A stretch of DNA of 64,000 nt from Halobellus rarus (GCF_024494595.1 NZ_JANHDI010000002.1:186001-250000); one strand, 5' to 3'. Numbered from the stretch's first letter, positions 51,830 to 60,308 are shown. A program made the numbers and translations. Notes: generated from the letters alone by a model not told the origin.

Positions 51830-52688
51830 AGAGGATCCTCCAGAGCGCCCCGAGGGTCAGGAGCGTCCCGACGGCGGTGTTGAGGATCGGGTACCACCAG
51901 TAGGCGCGCTCGACGTCGACGTCCGAGCGGTAGATTCCGAAGACGAGGGCGGGATAGGCCACGAGCAGGAGGCCGATACGGATATCGACGAGCGCGAAGA
52001 CGACCGCGGCGGCGAGCCAGCAGGCGAGACAGTACAGAAACGTCCGCCGTTCGCCGAGGAACGTCGCCGTCGTGCGGATGCCGGCCGCCCTGTCGGGTTC
52101 GATGTCGGGGATCGCAGAGAACGTGTGCATCCCCATCGTCCAGAGCCACGCGCCCGCGAGCGCCGCGAGAGGGGGATGCGCCCCCGCGACGGCGGCGTAG
52201 CCGACGGCCCCGGGAAGGATGTACAGGCCGTTGGAGATCGAGTCGAGTAGCGGAGTGGTCTTGAACCGCAGCGGCGGGGCCGAGTACTGGAATCCGAGGG
52301 CGAAGAACGCGGCGAGGTACGGCCACGCCACGAGTGGCGTGAACGCGAACGTCGCCACCCCGAGGACGGTCGCGGCCGCGATTACCACGGCGACGGCCGA
52401 ATCACCCTGCCAGCGCGCCTCTCGGTCGTCCTTCTTCGGGTTCGCCGCGTCGACGTCGGCGTCGAAGACGTCGTTGACGCCGTAGAGGAAGACGTTCGCC
52501 GGGAGCAGGAAGTACGCGAAGAGGACGAGTGTCACCGGCGTGAACAGCTCCCCCGTCGTCTCCGCGGCGAACGTCACGCCGACGGCGACGGGGCCGGCCA
52601 GATAGAGCCAGAATCGCGGTCGCGACAGCGTCAGCAGGTATCGAACCCGCCCCACTGCCTCGCCCGTTCGCTCGGATCGGTGCGCCAT
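51822..52688 (-). CDS. lyeJ: Lycopene elongase / UbiA-family prenyltransferase
   Basis: LyeJ adds C5 units to lycopene on the way to bacterioruberin. The 288-aa protein has eight or nine membrane helices and the two UbiA Asp motifs, NDVFDADVDAANPKKDD and DIEPDRAAGIRTTA. It starts MAHRSERTGEAVG at 52688, five bp after the crtD stop; a much longer open frame in the same phase is antisense to crtD and a shadow. It lies between crtD and cruF in one operon. Confidence 0.93.
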   Translation of the reverse strand: MAHRSERTGEAVGRVRYLLTLSRPRFWLYLAGPVAVGVTFAAETTGELFTPVTLVLFAYFLLPANVFLYGVNDVFDADVDAANPKKDDREARWQGDSAVAVVIAAATVLGVATFAFTPLVAWPYLAAFFALGFQYSAPPLRFKTTPLLDSISNGLYILPGAVGYAAVAGAHPPLAALAGAWLWTMGMHTFSAIPDIEPDRAAGIRTTATFLGERRTFLYCLACWLAAAVVFALVDIRIGLLLVAYPALVFGIYRSDVDVERAYWWYPILNTAVGTLLTLGALWRILYA

Positions 52689-52693
52689 TCTCG

Positions 52694-54196
52694 TCACGCC
52701 GTCCGTTCGGCCATCGCCTCGGCCGTGAGCTGGCCGCTGATGAGACACATCGGGACGCCGATCCCCGGCGTCGTGAACGATCCGGTGAAGTACAGCCCCT
52801 CGACCGCCTCCGACCGATGGGGCGGCCGGAACAACGCGGTCTGTCTGAGCGTGTGTGCGAGGCCGAGCGCGGTGCCGTTCGTGCTGTTGTACCGCTCTGC
52901 GAAGTCGTTCACGCAGAAAGACTCCTCGACGACGATCCGATCCCGGAGGTCGACGCCGGTGTTCTCCTCGATGTCGTCGAGGACGAGATCGCGGAACTCC
53001 GCGCGCAGTTCGGGGGTGTCCTCCAGTCCGGCCGCGATCGGCACGAGCGCGAAGAGGTTCGAGTGGCCGTCTGGGGCGACGTCGTCGTCGGTCTCGGAGG
53101 GCACGCAGAGGTAGTACGCCGGGTCTTCCGGCCACGCCGGCTCGTCGAAGATCCGCTCGAAGTGCTCGTCCCAGTCCGTCGGGAGGACGAGCGAGTGGTG
53201 TTCGAGCGGGTCGACGTCGCCCTCGACGCCGAGATACAGGAGGAACGCCGAGGGGGCGTAGGTTCTGGTCTCCCAGTAGTCGGCGTCGTACTGCCGCTTT
53301 TCCGGAGGCAGTAGTTCCATCTCGGTGTGCCGGTAGTCGGCGTCGCTGACGACGTAGTCCGAGTAGAACTCCCCGGCCCCCTCCGTCCGCGTGACGAACG
53401 CGCCCTCGCGCCCCCTGATCTCCGTGACGGGCGCGTCCGTTCGGAAGTCGACGCCGAGCTCTTCGCCGAGTTCGACGATACCGTCGACGACGCCGCCCAG
53501 GCCGTTCTCTGGGTAGTACACGCCCATATTGAAATCGACGTGGCTCATCAGGTTGTACAGCGCGGGCGTGTTCGTCGGCGCGCCGCCGAGGAACACCAGC
53601 GTGTACTGCATTATCTGCTGGAGCTTCGGGTGGTCGAAGTACTTCTCGACGTGGCGCTGCATCGATCCGACGAGCGAGAGCCCGCGGGCGTTCTTCGCGA
53701 CGTTCCAATCGAGGAAGTCCGAGATCGAGGTCCGGTCCTCGTAGACGAAGTGCTCCATCCCGACCTCGTAGTTCTGTTTGGACTTCTCGAGGTACTCGTC
53801 GAAGCGCTCGCCCGCGCCGGGCTCGTACGACTCGAACACCTCGCGGTTCCGTTCGAGGTCCGGCACCATATCCACCCGGTCGCCGTCTTTGAAGAAGATG
53901 CGGTAGTGCGGGTCCAGTCGCGTGAGGTCGTAGTAATCCGAGGGCTCGTGATCGAAGTGACCGAAGAAGCGCTCGAAGACGTCGGGCATCAGATACCACG
54001 ACGGACCCATATCGAAGCGGAAGCCGTCCACCTCCAGTCTGCTCGCGCGTCCGCCGAGTTGCTCGTTCTTCTCGAGGAGCGTCACGTCCGCACCCGCGTC
54101 GGCCAGATAACAGGCGGTCGAGAGGCCGCCGAACCCGCCACCGACGACGACGACGTCCGCGCCGTCGAGCGAGTCGAAGTCCGAGAGGGAGTTCAT
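52694..54196 (-). CDS. crtD: Carotenoid 3,4-desaturase (CrtI/CrtD family)
   Basis: The 500-aa flavoprotein has the N-terminal FAD motif VVVVGGGFGGLSTACYLAD, LLEKNEQLGGRASRLEVDGF, and the C-terminal GLYFTGSFTTPGIGVPMCLI signature of phytoene desaturases. Its place before lyeJ and cruF matches the crtD gene that makes the extra double bonds of bacterioruberin; a phytoene desaturase role cannot be excluded from sequence alone. A TATA box (TATAAA at 54221 on the plus strand) is 25 nt before the ATG at 54196. Confidence 0.88.
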   Translation of the reverse strand: MNSLSDFDSLDGADVVVVGGGFGGLSTACYLADAGADVTLLEKNEQLGGRASRLEVDGFRFDMGPSWYLMPDVFERFFGHFDHEPSDYYDLTRLDPHYRIFFKDGDRVDMVPDLERNREVFESYEPGAGERFDEYLEKSKQNYEVGMEHFVYEDRTSISDFLDWNVAKNARGLSLVGSMQRHVEKYFDHPKLQQIMQYTLVFLGGAPTNTPALYNLMSHVDFNMGVYYPENGLGGVVDGIVELGEELGVDFRTDAPVTEIRGREGAFVTRTEGAGEFYSDYVVSDADYRHTEMELLPPEKRQYDADYWETRTYAPSAFLLYLGVEGDVDPLEHHSLVLPTDWDEHFERIFDEPAWPEDPAYYLCVPSETDDDVAPDGHSNLFALVPIAAGLEDTPELRAEFRDLVLDDIEENTGVDLRDRIVVEESFCVNDFAERYNSTNGTALGLAHTLRQTALFRPPHRSEAVEGLYFTGSFTTPGIGVPMCLISGQLTAEAMAERTA

Positions 54197-54220
54197 ACGG
54201 GTACAGTGGACCGTGGCGGG

Positions 54221-54226
54221 TATAAA
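54221..54226 (-). promoter_or_regulatory. TATA box of the crtD-lyeJ-cruF operon
   Basis: TTTATA on the minus strand lies 25-30 nt before the crtD ATG, giving a leaderless start for the carotenoid operon. Confidence 0.7.
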
Positions 54227-54387
54227 TCGGCTGGCCGGGGCGGCGTCGGCGGCGCGTGCCTGTCGACGCCGAGCGCCGTCGAAGCGTACCGAGGCGACGT
54301 CGACGGACCGCACTGAGAGGGTCCCGAAGAGAGGTACCCCGCCTCATCGGCGAGTACGTTTACGAGCGATCGGTCCCAACGTGAGAT

Positions 54388-55167
54388 ATGGACCTCACGA
54401 AAGCGACAGTAGTGGTCACGGGAGCTAGTCGCGGGATCGGTCGGGCGCTCCTCGAAGCGTTCGCGGCGGAGGGAGCGGCGGTCGTCGGCTGTGCCCGATC
54501 CGAGGAGACGCTGGCCGACGCCGTCGCGGCCGCTCGCGAATCACACCCAGCCGCCGGTGGGGATGATCCGACAGGGCAGGCCGAAGGCGATACGACGGCC
54601 GAAATCCGGGGTGACGCGCCGGTCGAGGGAATCCGCGCCGACGTTCGAGACGAGTCCGACGTCGAACGCGTCGTCGACGCTGCGGCCGCGGCGGGCGAGG
54701 AGGACGGAATCGACGTCCTCGTCGCCAACGCGGGGGTCAAACACGGGACGTCGGGAGCGATGCCGGTCCACGGGGAATCCTACGACCGATTCGACGACAC
54801 CGTCGAGACGAACCTCCGGGGGGTCTTCGCCGCCGTCAAAGAGACCCTCGGTCGGATGCCCGAGACGGGGCGGGTCCTCGTACCGTCCGGATCGATCGCG
54901 GTCGACGCCAGAGCGGGGATGGGCGCGTACGCCGTCTCGAAGGCGGCGGCCGAGGCGCTGGTCCGTCAACTCGCCGTCGACGCCGAGCAGACCGCAGCGG
55001 TCGTCGATCCGGGGCTCGTGAACACTGATCTGAGCGACGGCGACGGTCGGGACCCGGATGACGTGGCGGAGATGTTCGTCTGGGCGGCCGCGGAGGCGGA
55101 CCCAGACTCGATCGACGGCGAGCGGATCGATCTCCGGACCTGGATGCGGGCGACCCGGTCGCGGTAG
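54388..55167 (+). CDS. Short-chain dehydrogenase/reductase
   Basis: The 259-aa protein is a classical SDR. It has the NAD(P)-binding TGASRGIGRALLEAF, the NAG motif in VLVANAGVKHG, the catalytic Ser in VPSGSIAVDA and YxxxK in GAYAVSKAAAEAL. An acidic insert (about residues 52-76, ending ...DAPVEG) after beta-strand 2 is unusual but common for haloarchaeal SDRs. The substrate is unknown. Confidence 0.9.
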   Translation: MDLTKATVVVTGASRGIGRALLEAFAAEGAAVVGCARSEETLADAVAAARESHPAAGGDDPTGQAEGDTTAEIRGDAPVEGIRADVRDESDVERVVDAAAAAGEEDGIDVLVANAGVKHGTSGAMPVHGESYDRFDDTVETNLRGVFAAVKETLGRMPETGRVLVPSGSIAVDARAGMGAYAVSKAAAEALVRQLAVDAEQTAAVVDPGLVNTDLSDGDGRDPDDVAEMFVWAAAEADPDSIDGERIDLRTWMRATRSR

Positions 55168-55355
55168 GACACGTGTCTGCGAGCCTCGGTCGTCCGTGGA
55201 GCCACAGATGCGGCAAGGCTGCGCACACGCCCTCGTACGTCCCCCCACTCGGTCACACCCGGTGTGAGATCGAGTTCGGACGGGTCCGACAGGCTTATTA
55301 AAATAAAACCTCACGTTATCAACGTGGGATTATTAACCGGAGTCGTGGCGTTCAT

Positions 55356-56189
55356 ATGACTCGTGGCGTCTCCCGGGTCGGCGCGTTCGCGACGCTCGTC
55401 CTCGCGGCGCTGTCGGTGCTCGCGATCGTCAGCGGGACGACCGGGGGCAGCAAGCTCGTCGGGATCTCGTGGGTCGCGTTCTTCGCGATGGCGTTGGCGG
55501 CCCCGCTGGGCGCGCGGACCGGCGACGAGAGCGCCGGGGCGTTGGTGTGGGGCTACGGCCTCGCCGCCGGCGCGATGGTGACGAGCGCTGCTGTCTTCCT
55601 CGTCCCGCAAGCCATCGGCCAGCACCCGCAGTGGGGCGGGTTCGGCGTCGCCTTCGGCCTGCTCTCCGGTTTCGCGTCACACTCGATCGGCCACCGACTC
55701 TCGCATATGGATCTCCCGATCGACCGTACCATCGCCGAGTTGACCGCACACGCCTTCTCCGCGGGTGCGATCATCGGCATCATTTACGGAAATATGCCCG
55801 AACTCGGCCTGCTCTTGGGGCTGTCGATCGTCTCGCACAAGGGCCCCGCCGGCTACGCGGCCGCGCGGCGCCTCGCGAACGCCGGCCGCGATCCCTCGGT
55901 GCTGTTGCTCCCGGCGACCGGCGTCGGGATCGCCGGGATCGCCTCCTCGATGATCGCGCTCCCGGCGACGGGGACGATCCGGGGGCTGGTCTTCGGCTTC
56001 GCGGCCGGCGTCTTCCTCCACGTCGCGATGGACTTCCTCCCCCGCTGTGAGATCGGCAGCGAGATCCACGATCTGCTCTCAGTGTCGGGCGACGCGCACG
56101 CGCTGCTGGACCGACTGCGCCTCCACGCCGTCGCCTCGACGTCGATCGGCGGGCTGGTCGTGCTGCTGGCGTGGCTCGTCGTCGCCTGA
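55356..56189 (+). CDS. ZIP-family-like divalent metal transporter
   Basis: This 277-aa protein has about eight transmembrane helices. Helix 4 carries HAFSAGAIIGI and helix 5 SIVSHKGPAGYA, with a later HVAMDFLPRCE, matching the metal-binding His/Glu pattern of ZIP transporters. The histidine-rich loop typical of many ZIPs is short. It probably imports Zn2+ or a similar ion. A TATA-like GGATTATTAACC lies 18-27 nt before the ATG. Confidence 0.8.
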   Translation: MTRGVSRVGAFATLVLAALSVLAIVSGTTGGSKLVGISWVAFFAMALAAPLGARTGDESAGALVWGYGLAAGAMVTSAAVFLVPQAIGQHPQWGGFGVAFGLLSGFASHSIGHRLSHMDLPIDRTIAELTAHAFSAGAIIGIIYGNMPELGLLLGLSIVSHKGPAGYAAARRLANAGRDPSVLLLPATGVGIAGIASSMIALPATGTIRGLVFGFAAGVFLHVAMDFLPRCEIGSEIHDLLSVSGDAHALLDRLRLHAVASTSIGGLVVLLAWLVVA

Positions 56190-56254
56190 TACGGGCTTCC
56201 AGGACGATCCGCACACGTACGTGCACTTTTGCTCGCCCGCCTCGTACGTTCCGT

Positions 56255-56614
56255 ATGAACAGTCGCGGAATCACCGCCGTCGCGGCGGGAATCGTCGCCG
56301 CGCTCGTGGCTTTCGTCGCCGTTACCGAACTGCTGTCGCCCAGCATCGAGTTCTCGGTGTTCCTCGGCCTCCCCGCCGGATTGGTCGCAGGCGTCGTCGT
56401 CGCCGCGGCAGTCCTCTTCGGTTTCGGGACCGACGACGGATCGCGACCGCTCGCCGCCGCGCTCCTCGCGTTCGCGTTCGTCTTCCTCGTCGCGTTCGGC
56501 GGACTGCTGATCGGCGTCGGCGTGGGAGCCGTCGTCGCGCTCGTTCCGTCGATCGGGATGGCGACGGTCGCCGGACTGGCCGTCTTCCTGTGGCTGCGAG
56601 GCGTCGGGCGGTGA
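56255..56614 (+). CDS. Four-helix membrane protein, unknown function
   Basis: The 119-aa protein is almost wholly hydrophobic, with four transmembrane helices (about 5-26, 35-55, 65-88, 90-112) and no charged loops. ATG at 56255 was chosen over an Arg-rich upstream extension. It follows the ZIP-like gene by 65 bp. No family is recognised. Confidence 0.65.
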   Translation: MNSRGITAVAAGIVAALVAFVAVTELLSPSIEFSVFLGLPAGLVAGVVVAAAVLFGFGTDDGSRPLAAALLAFAFVFLVAFGGLLIGVGVGAVVALVPSIGMATVAGLAVFLWLRGVGR

Positions 56615-56621
56615 AAAATGT

Positions 56622-56661
56622 CAGCAGCGGTCAGCCGAGATGGCAGCAGCGGTCAGCCGAG
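56622..56661. repeat. 22-bp tandem duplication of the displaced doxX end
   Basis: CAGCAGCGGTCAGCCGAG occurs at 56622-56639 and 56644-56661. Both copies contain TCA, the plus-strand form of the TGA stop that once ended doxX, next to the left attachment core. Confidence 0.85.
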
Positions 56662-56671
56662 GATGTAGCGC
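56661..56671. other. Left attachment core (att)
   Basis: GGATGTAGCGC, the doxX-end copy left behind by integration; the matching right copy is at 59503-59513. Confidence 0.85.
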
Positions 56672-56693
56672 TTACACATCCTGATTACATAAG

Positions 56694-56701
56694 ATTTATT
56701 C
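56694..56701 (+). promoter_or_regulatory. TATA box of the element's regulator-integrase operon
   Basis: ATTTATTC ends 23 nt before the GTG at 56725, consistent with a leaderless operon start inside the element. Confidence 0.6.
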
Positions 56702-56724
56702 AACCACACTGTTTCTGTTGATCC

Positions 56725-57222
56725 GTGGCAGAAAGAAAGCGCGTCAATCTCACAGTCTCGCCGGCACAGAAAGAGAAATGGGACGCTGCTGTATCTGATT
56801 CCCCGGAGTATTCCAGTCTCTCCGATCTAATCCGTACCTCCGTCGCACACGAACTTTCAGACAGCAACGGGGGAAGTCCCAAAGAGGTTGGCTCAAGCAA
56901 CGCAGGGGCCAACACAGAGGCATTGGAAGCAATTACAGAAACACTCACCCGTATGGAATCAACCCTCAACAGTTTAGATGCACGTGTGAACTCCCTGGAA
57001 CAGGAGGTAAATGCGTCTGAGAAGACCAACCTCAAAAACGAGATATTCAAAGTACTGCCTCCCTCGGGAGATATCGCTGATACTGAGGTAGCCGAACGGA
57101 TCAACCGAGACGAAAAGGAGGTGAGAAACGCTCTCTCTCGATTAGCTGAACAGACGAGTATGGTCGAGCGGGTTGGGAAGCCGGACGTGGATGGCCCGAC
57201 GTACTACAAGAGGATTGACTGA
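56725..57222 (+). CDS. Element-encoded DNA-binding protein (RHH-like plus winged helix)
   Basis: The 165-aa protein has an N-terminal AERKRVNLTVSPAQKEKW segment with a ribbon-helix-helix-like pattern and SLSDLIRTSVAHEL helix, a central coiled-coil (ITETLTRMESTLNSLDARV, about 70-100) and a C-terminal winged-helix-like region (about 105-165, IADTEVAERINRDEKEVRNA). It probably regulates the element or assists its integrase. GTG at 56725 follows a TATA box. Its stop overlaps the integrase start by one base. Confidence 0.65.
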   Translation: MAERKRVNLTVSPAQKEKWDAAVSDSPEYSSLSDLIRTSVAHELSDSNGGSPKEVGSSNAGANTEALEAITETLTRMESTLNSLDARVNSLEQEVNASEKTNLKNEIFKVLPPSGDIADTEVAERINRDEKEVRNALSRLAEQTSMVERVGKPDVDGPTYYKRID

Positions 57223-58211
57223 TGGATTTCGATACGGTCCTCTCGAAGTTCCGACGACGACGTGGCAGAAACTCCGCTGAATCTACGGTTGATCGGTATG
57301 TCAATCACGTCCGTAATTGGCGTGAGTGGCTTACAGACGCCCGGGGTAAGCAGATTTGGGATGCGGATTCTGTGGATTTACTCGTGTTCATAGAGGAACT
57401 TACAGACGAGGGGATGGCTCCGTCAACTATCAGTCAACGTGTCTCAGCGATCTCGAAGTTCTACCAGGATCTGGCGAAACTGACGGAACGGTACGATATG
57501 CCCGACGTACCAGAGAATCCGTATGATGGTCTTGACGGTGAGGATAAACGGTTGCTCCGAGGTGATACCAAAAAGAAGGCTGGTCTTGAGGATATTACAC
57601 AGGATGAATATCCGTACCTCAACTCCGACGAAGTGTCTGACCTGATCGATAGTGTTCCTTCCCCACGAATCCGGAACGAATTGATTATAAGATTATTATT
57701 TAATTGCGGGTTCAGACGCGGAGAATTGGCTGCTTGTAAGCTGAAACACGTAGATAGAGAGGATAAGTCTATATTTATTCCACCACGAAAATCCGACAAT
57801 AGCCGTATAGTTTCTTATAATGAAGAATATCTTGGATTTCAACTATCACAATGGTTGGATTATGGTGGTCGGGAGAGTATGACCTATGCGGAGGACTCTG
57901 AATACTTGTTTCCCACTAATTACAATCTCCATATTTCTGGCAATTCAATCAATGGAATGATAAAGAAAGCTGCTAAATCTGCAGGACTTCAGGAAACAAT
58001 CAGCGAATATTCGGATGGACGTGAAATTCATAAAGTAACTGCGCACACATTGCGACATTCGTTTGCGATGCAGGCAATTCGATCCGATATTGACGTTCGT
58101 ACGCTCCAATCGCTCTTGGGTCACGACGATCTGGATACAACCCTAATCTACCTTCAACAGTCGAAAGACGAAGCGAAAGAGGAATCACGCCTGTTCAACC
58201 CCGAAGCGTAG
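57222..58211 (+). CDS. Tyrosine integrase (phage/XerC-like)
   Basis: The 329-aa protein has an N-terminal SAM-like core-binding domain (about 1-105) and a C-terminal catalytic domain with Arg in GFRRGEL (165/166), HTLRH (His 275, Arg 278), GH (His 301) and the nucleophile Tyr in LIYLQQ (310). All catalytic positions are intact, so it is likely active. It is translated from the preceding gene's mRNA (TGATG overlap) and is the enzyme expected to use the att cores in doxX. Confidence 0.93.
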   Translation: MDFDTVLSKFRRRRGRNSAESTVDRYVNHVRNWREWLTDARGKQIWDADSVDLLVFIEELTDEGMAPSTISQRVSAISKFYQDLAKLTERYDMPDVPENPYDGLDGEDKRLLRGDTKKKAGLEDITQDEYPYLNSDEVSDLIDSVPSPRIRNELIIRLLFNCGFRRGELAACKLKHVDREDKSIFIPPRKSDNSRIVSYNEEYLGFQLSQWLDYGGRESMTYAEDSEYLFPTNYNLHISGNSINGMIKKAAKSAGLQETISEYSDGREIHKVTAHTLRHSFAMQAIRSDIDVRTLQSLLGHDDLDTTLIYLQQSKDEAKEESRLFNPEA

Positions 58212-58654
58212 GGCCAACCACACTTTGCGTATCGAGATACCACTTTCACGCACTTCCCGTGTGGGCGACATTACGCACCGCAGAGTGTCGCCAATAATCT
58301 ATCCAGTGTCTCAGACTCCACCCATAGTAGCTGACAGACTCTGATTTCGGGACGGAAATCTGGGAAAGAAGGCAAAGGATCGTTATGAATGTGCCAGAAC
58401 CGCTTTCAGAATCCCCCCTTTATGCAAGATTCTGAACGTGTCATAGCAATCCCAAAAACTCGCCGTTTCAGACACTGACATTTTACTTTTCGAGTATGAC
58501 AAGCAGTGGAAATAACGGCTCTCGTTTTTAAATGGGATCTTGCAAAATGGTTTTTCAGAAAATGGCTCAACAAACCATTACAATCCAGATTTCGAGCGAA
58601 TTGCCCTCATTCAGACCTCCCTAAGATTTATATTCTAATGCGCCGACATAGTAG
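58212..58654. other. AT-rich non-coding stretch with hairpins in the element
   Basis: No gene is supported. Two clear hairpins are present: GGCGACA (58264-58270) with TGTCGCC (58286-58292), and TTCAGAATC (58405-58413) with GATTCTGAA (58428-58436). They could be terminators of the integrase operon, operators or a structured RNA. Confidence 0.6.
58626..58633 (+). promoter_or_regulatory. TATA box of the 83-aa membrane protein gene
   Basis: ATTTATAT-type box about 22-29 nt before ATG 58655, giving the small gene its own promoter. Confidence 0.7.
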
Positions 58655-58906
58655 ATGATGGCATCCAGAAATCAAGCCGCCATCAGTTCAGACGAAAAGT
58701 TACTGCTCCTTGTCGTGGGCCTCATCATCGGTTCACTACTGGTCCTCGGCCTCGTGTTCCAAGTCGCCAATGGCGTTGCATCCGGGATCGCCGGGTTCCT
58801 TTACGATATTGGAATACCAAGGGAGATAGCAATGAATACGTACAAGACAGTGAAGTGGGGACTGGTCGGTTTACTACTGATCGCACTTGTCAAAGTGATG
58901 TCTTGA
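58655..58906 (+). CDS. Element-encoded two-helix membrane protein
   Basis: The 83-aa protein has a polar N-terminus and two transmembrane helices (about 15-38 and 65-82) flanking a Gly-rich loop with GIAGFLYDIGIPRE. It has its own TATA box and starts at one of two adjacent ATGs (58655, 58658). Small membrane proteins are common in archaeal viruses and plasmids, but nothing here proves a viral role. No family is recognised. Confidence 0.65.
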   Translation: MMASRNQAAISSDEKLLLLVVGLIIGSLLVLGLVFQVANGVASGIAGFLYDIGIPREIAMNTYKTVKWGLVGLLLIALVKVMS

Positions 58907-59494
58907 TTGAACTGTACTATCACTCCCTATCCTATCCCCTATAGTCCCCTTTCCTTTCCCTCTTGAAGTGTTATCATTACCCGAGGATAACATAGTAGTG
59001 TAACTCGAAGGGTTATCTACAGCACCGAAGGATAACACCGAGTTAAACTTACATCCGGGTTCGGAGAGTTTCGGTGCATCGAGTGGAAGATATTCCTCTC
59101 TCGCTCTATGAGTTTAAACCGCCTTAGAAGAAATTAAAAAGTTTCTAAGGCATTTACATCTATTCATCCACTTCGACTATTCCCCAAACGTCTGAAAACC
59201 GCCGGATTAAGTGACATTTCGGTATGCTCTTAGAACGCCGTGAGTAGGGTTAGAATCGTTTTGAATTTAAAACGTCCCAGGACACATACAAGCCCAAAAA
59301 GACCACCAGGAGGTTTGTGAGATACCTTAAATCACTCAGATTTTAAAGACCAGTGATGTGAGTGAACATTTGGTGAAAACCTGACTCTATTTCACCAATC
59401 TGTGAGAGAAAGCCACCTACTATTTGCGTATGGGAAAAATGTAAAAGTTCCAACCGGCTGCCCGCTTCTACTTTTTACTCAATTCTTACTCAAT
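58907..59494. other. AT-rich non-coding right arm of the element
   Basis: No gene is supported. Besides the iteron cluster it contains GCCTTAGAA (59121-59129) paired with TTCTAAGGC (59143-59151) and a smaller palindrome CGTTTT/AAAACG (59257-59274). Confidence 0.6.
58969..59048. repeat. Iteron-like inverted repeats (GGATAACA/TGTTATC cluster)
   Basis: Four half-sites of one motif lie within 70 bp: TGTTATC (58969), GATAACA (58986), GGTTATC (59011) and GATAACA (59031). The second pair is part of a longer imperfect inverted repeat, arms 58998-59017 and 59031-59048 with AACTCG/CGAGTT. It looks like a binding array for a DNA-binding protein, an origin or an operator. Confidence 0.7.
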
Positions 59495-60049
59495 CTAACC
59501 AAGGATGTAGCGCATCCACGGATACCGCTCGATGAGCGGTTGGCCGCCGACCTCGTACTGCTCGATGTAGGCGTCGAGACCGAGGATCCGTCCGGCCCCG
59601 AACGCGGCGACCGAGAGGAACACGAGCATGTACGCGAAGTCGCCGTTGATGTACCCGTGTGAGATCTCCCAGTTCCCGAGGTAGAACATCAACATCATAA
59701 ACGCCCCCCAGAACGCCGCGAGGCGGGAGAACGCGCCGAACAGGAGACCGAGGCCGATGAGGACCTCTCCCCACGGGACGGCGATGTTGACGAAGTCCAC
59801 GAACCACGGCGTCTCGCCCATCGCGACGAACAGCCCCGCGACGGGACTGCCGTTGGACGGCGGTGCGTTCTGGAGGTAGCCCGCCGCGCTGAAGCTCCCG
59901 GAGAGCACCTTGTCGATGCCGCTCTGGAAGAACGCGATACCCATCATCAGCCTGAGCGCGAGGATGAACCAGACGCTCAGGGTGTGCAATCGTCCGTCTG
60001 CGGTGAATCCGGCGACCGTGCTCCGGAGTCTGACTTCTTGAGAGGACAT
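59495..60049 (-). CDS. DoxX-family membrane protein (integration target)
   Basis: The 184-aa protein has four transmembrane helices with ALRLMMGIAFFQSGIDKVLSG and PWGEVLIGLGLLFGAFSRLAA, as in DoxX/quinol-oxidase-associated proteins. DoxX was first described as part of thiosulfate:quinone oxidoreductase, but most family members have no known role. Its last codons RYILG and stop form the right att copy and are supplied by the integrated element; the original end is 2.8 kb away at 56653-56671. A TTTTAA box lies about 31 nt before the ATG. Confidence 0.85.
   Translation of the reverse strand: MSSQEVRLRSTVAGFTADGRLHTLSVWFILALRLMMGIAFFQSGIDKVLSGSFSAAGYLQNAPPSNGSPVAGLFVAMGETPWFVDFVNIAVPWGEVLIGLGLLFGAFSRLAAFWGAFMMLMFYLGNWEISHGYINGDFAYMLVFLSVAAFGAGRILGLDAYIEQYEVGGQPLIERYPWMRYILG
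59503..59513. other. Right attachment core (att)
   Basis: GGATGTAGCGC inside the last codons of the intact doxX, identical to the left core at 56661. Confidence 0.85.
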
Positions 60050-60308
60050 TGTTCTACAGGTGAGTCTCGACGATCGGTCTTAAAAGTACCCTCGTGCAGT
60101 TATCGGTACGTGAAAACCGTCCGTACACCCTCCCCAGGTCGCTCATAACGGCAATTCGGGTCGCTTCTCGGTGGTGCCACTCGGGCGTTCGAACCCCGAC
60201 AGTCGGGGTGTCCGTATACGATAGTAGCGTTTGCGAGTCGTCGCTCGTACGGTCGCACAAGTGCGTGCGATCGGACGCGAAATCGGTTGCAAAGGCTCCG
60301 ACAACCGG

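Larger units (their letters stand above)
56657..59513. mobile_element. 2.84-kb integrated element in the 3' end of doxX
   Basis: The core GGATGTAGCGC is present at 56661-56671 and 59503-59513; extended by CC(G/A)A it is 15 bp with one mismatch. Read on the minus strand both copies encode the end of doxX: ...RYILG then TGA at the left, TAG at the right, so the element landed in the last codons and restored them. Between the copies the DNA is markedly AT-richer than its surroundings and carries a DNA-binding protein, a tyrosine integrase and a small membrane protein, with no replication or capsid gene recognised. Confidence 0.9.

Noticed and set aside
51822-54347. 841-codon open frame over crtD and lyeJ on the minus strand
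   Set aside because: Only its last part (from 52688) is the real LyeJ; the rest is an Arg-rich shadow of crtD in another frame.
60180-60210. T-arm-like GTTCGAAC string suggesting a tRNA
   Set aside because: No matching acceptor, D or anticodon arms can be folded around it.
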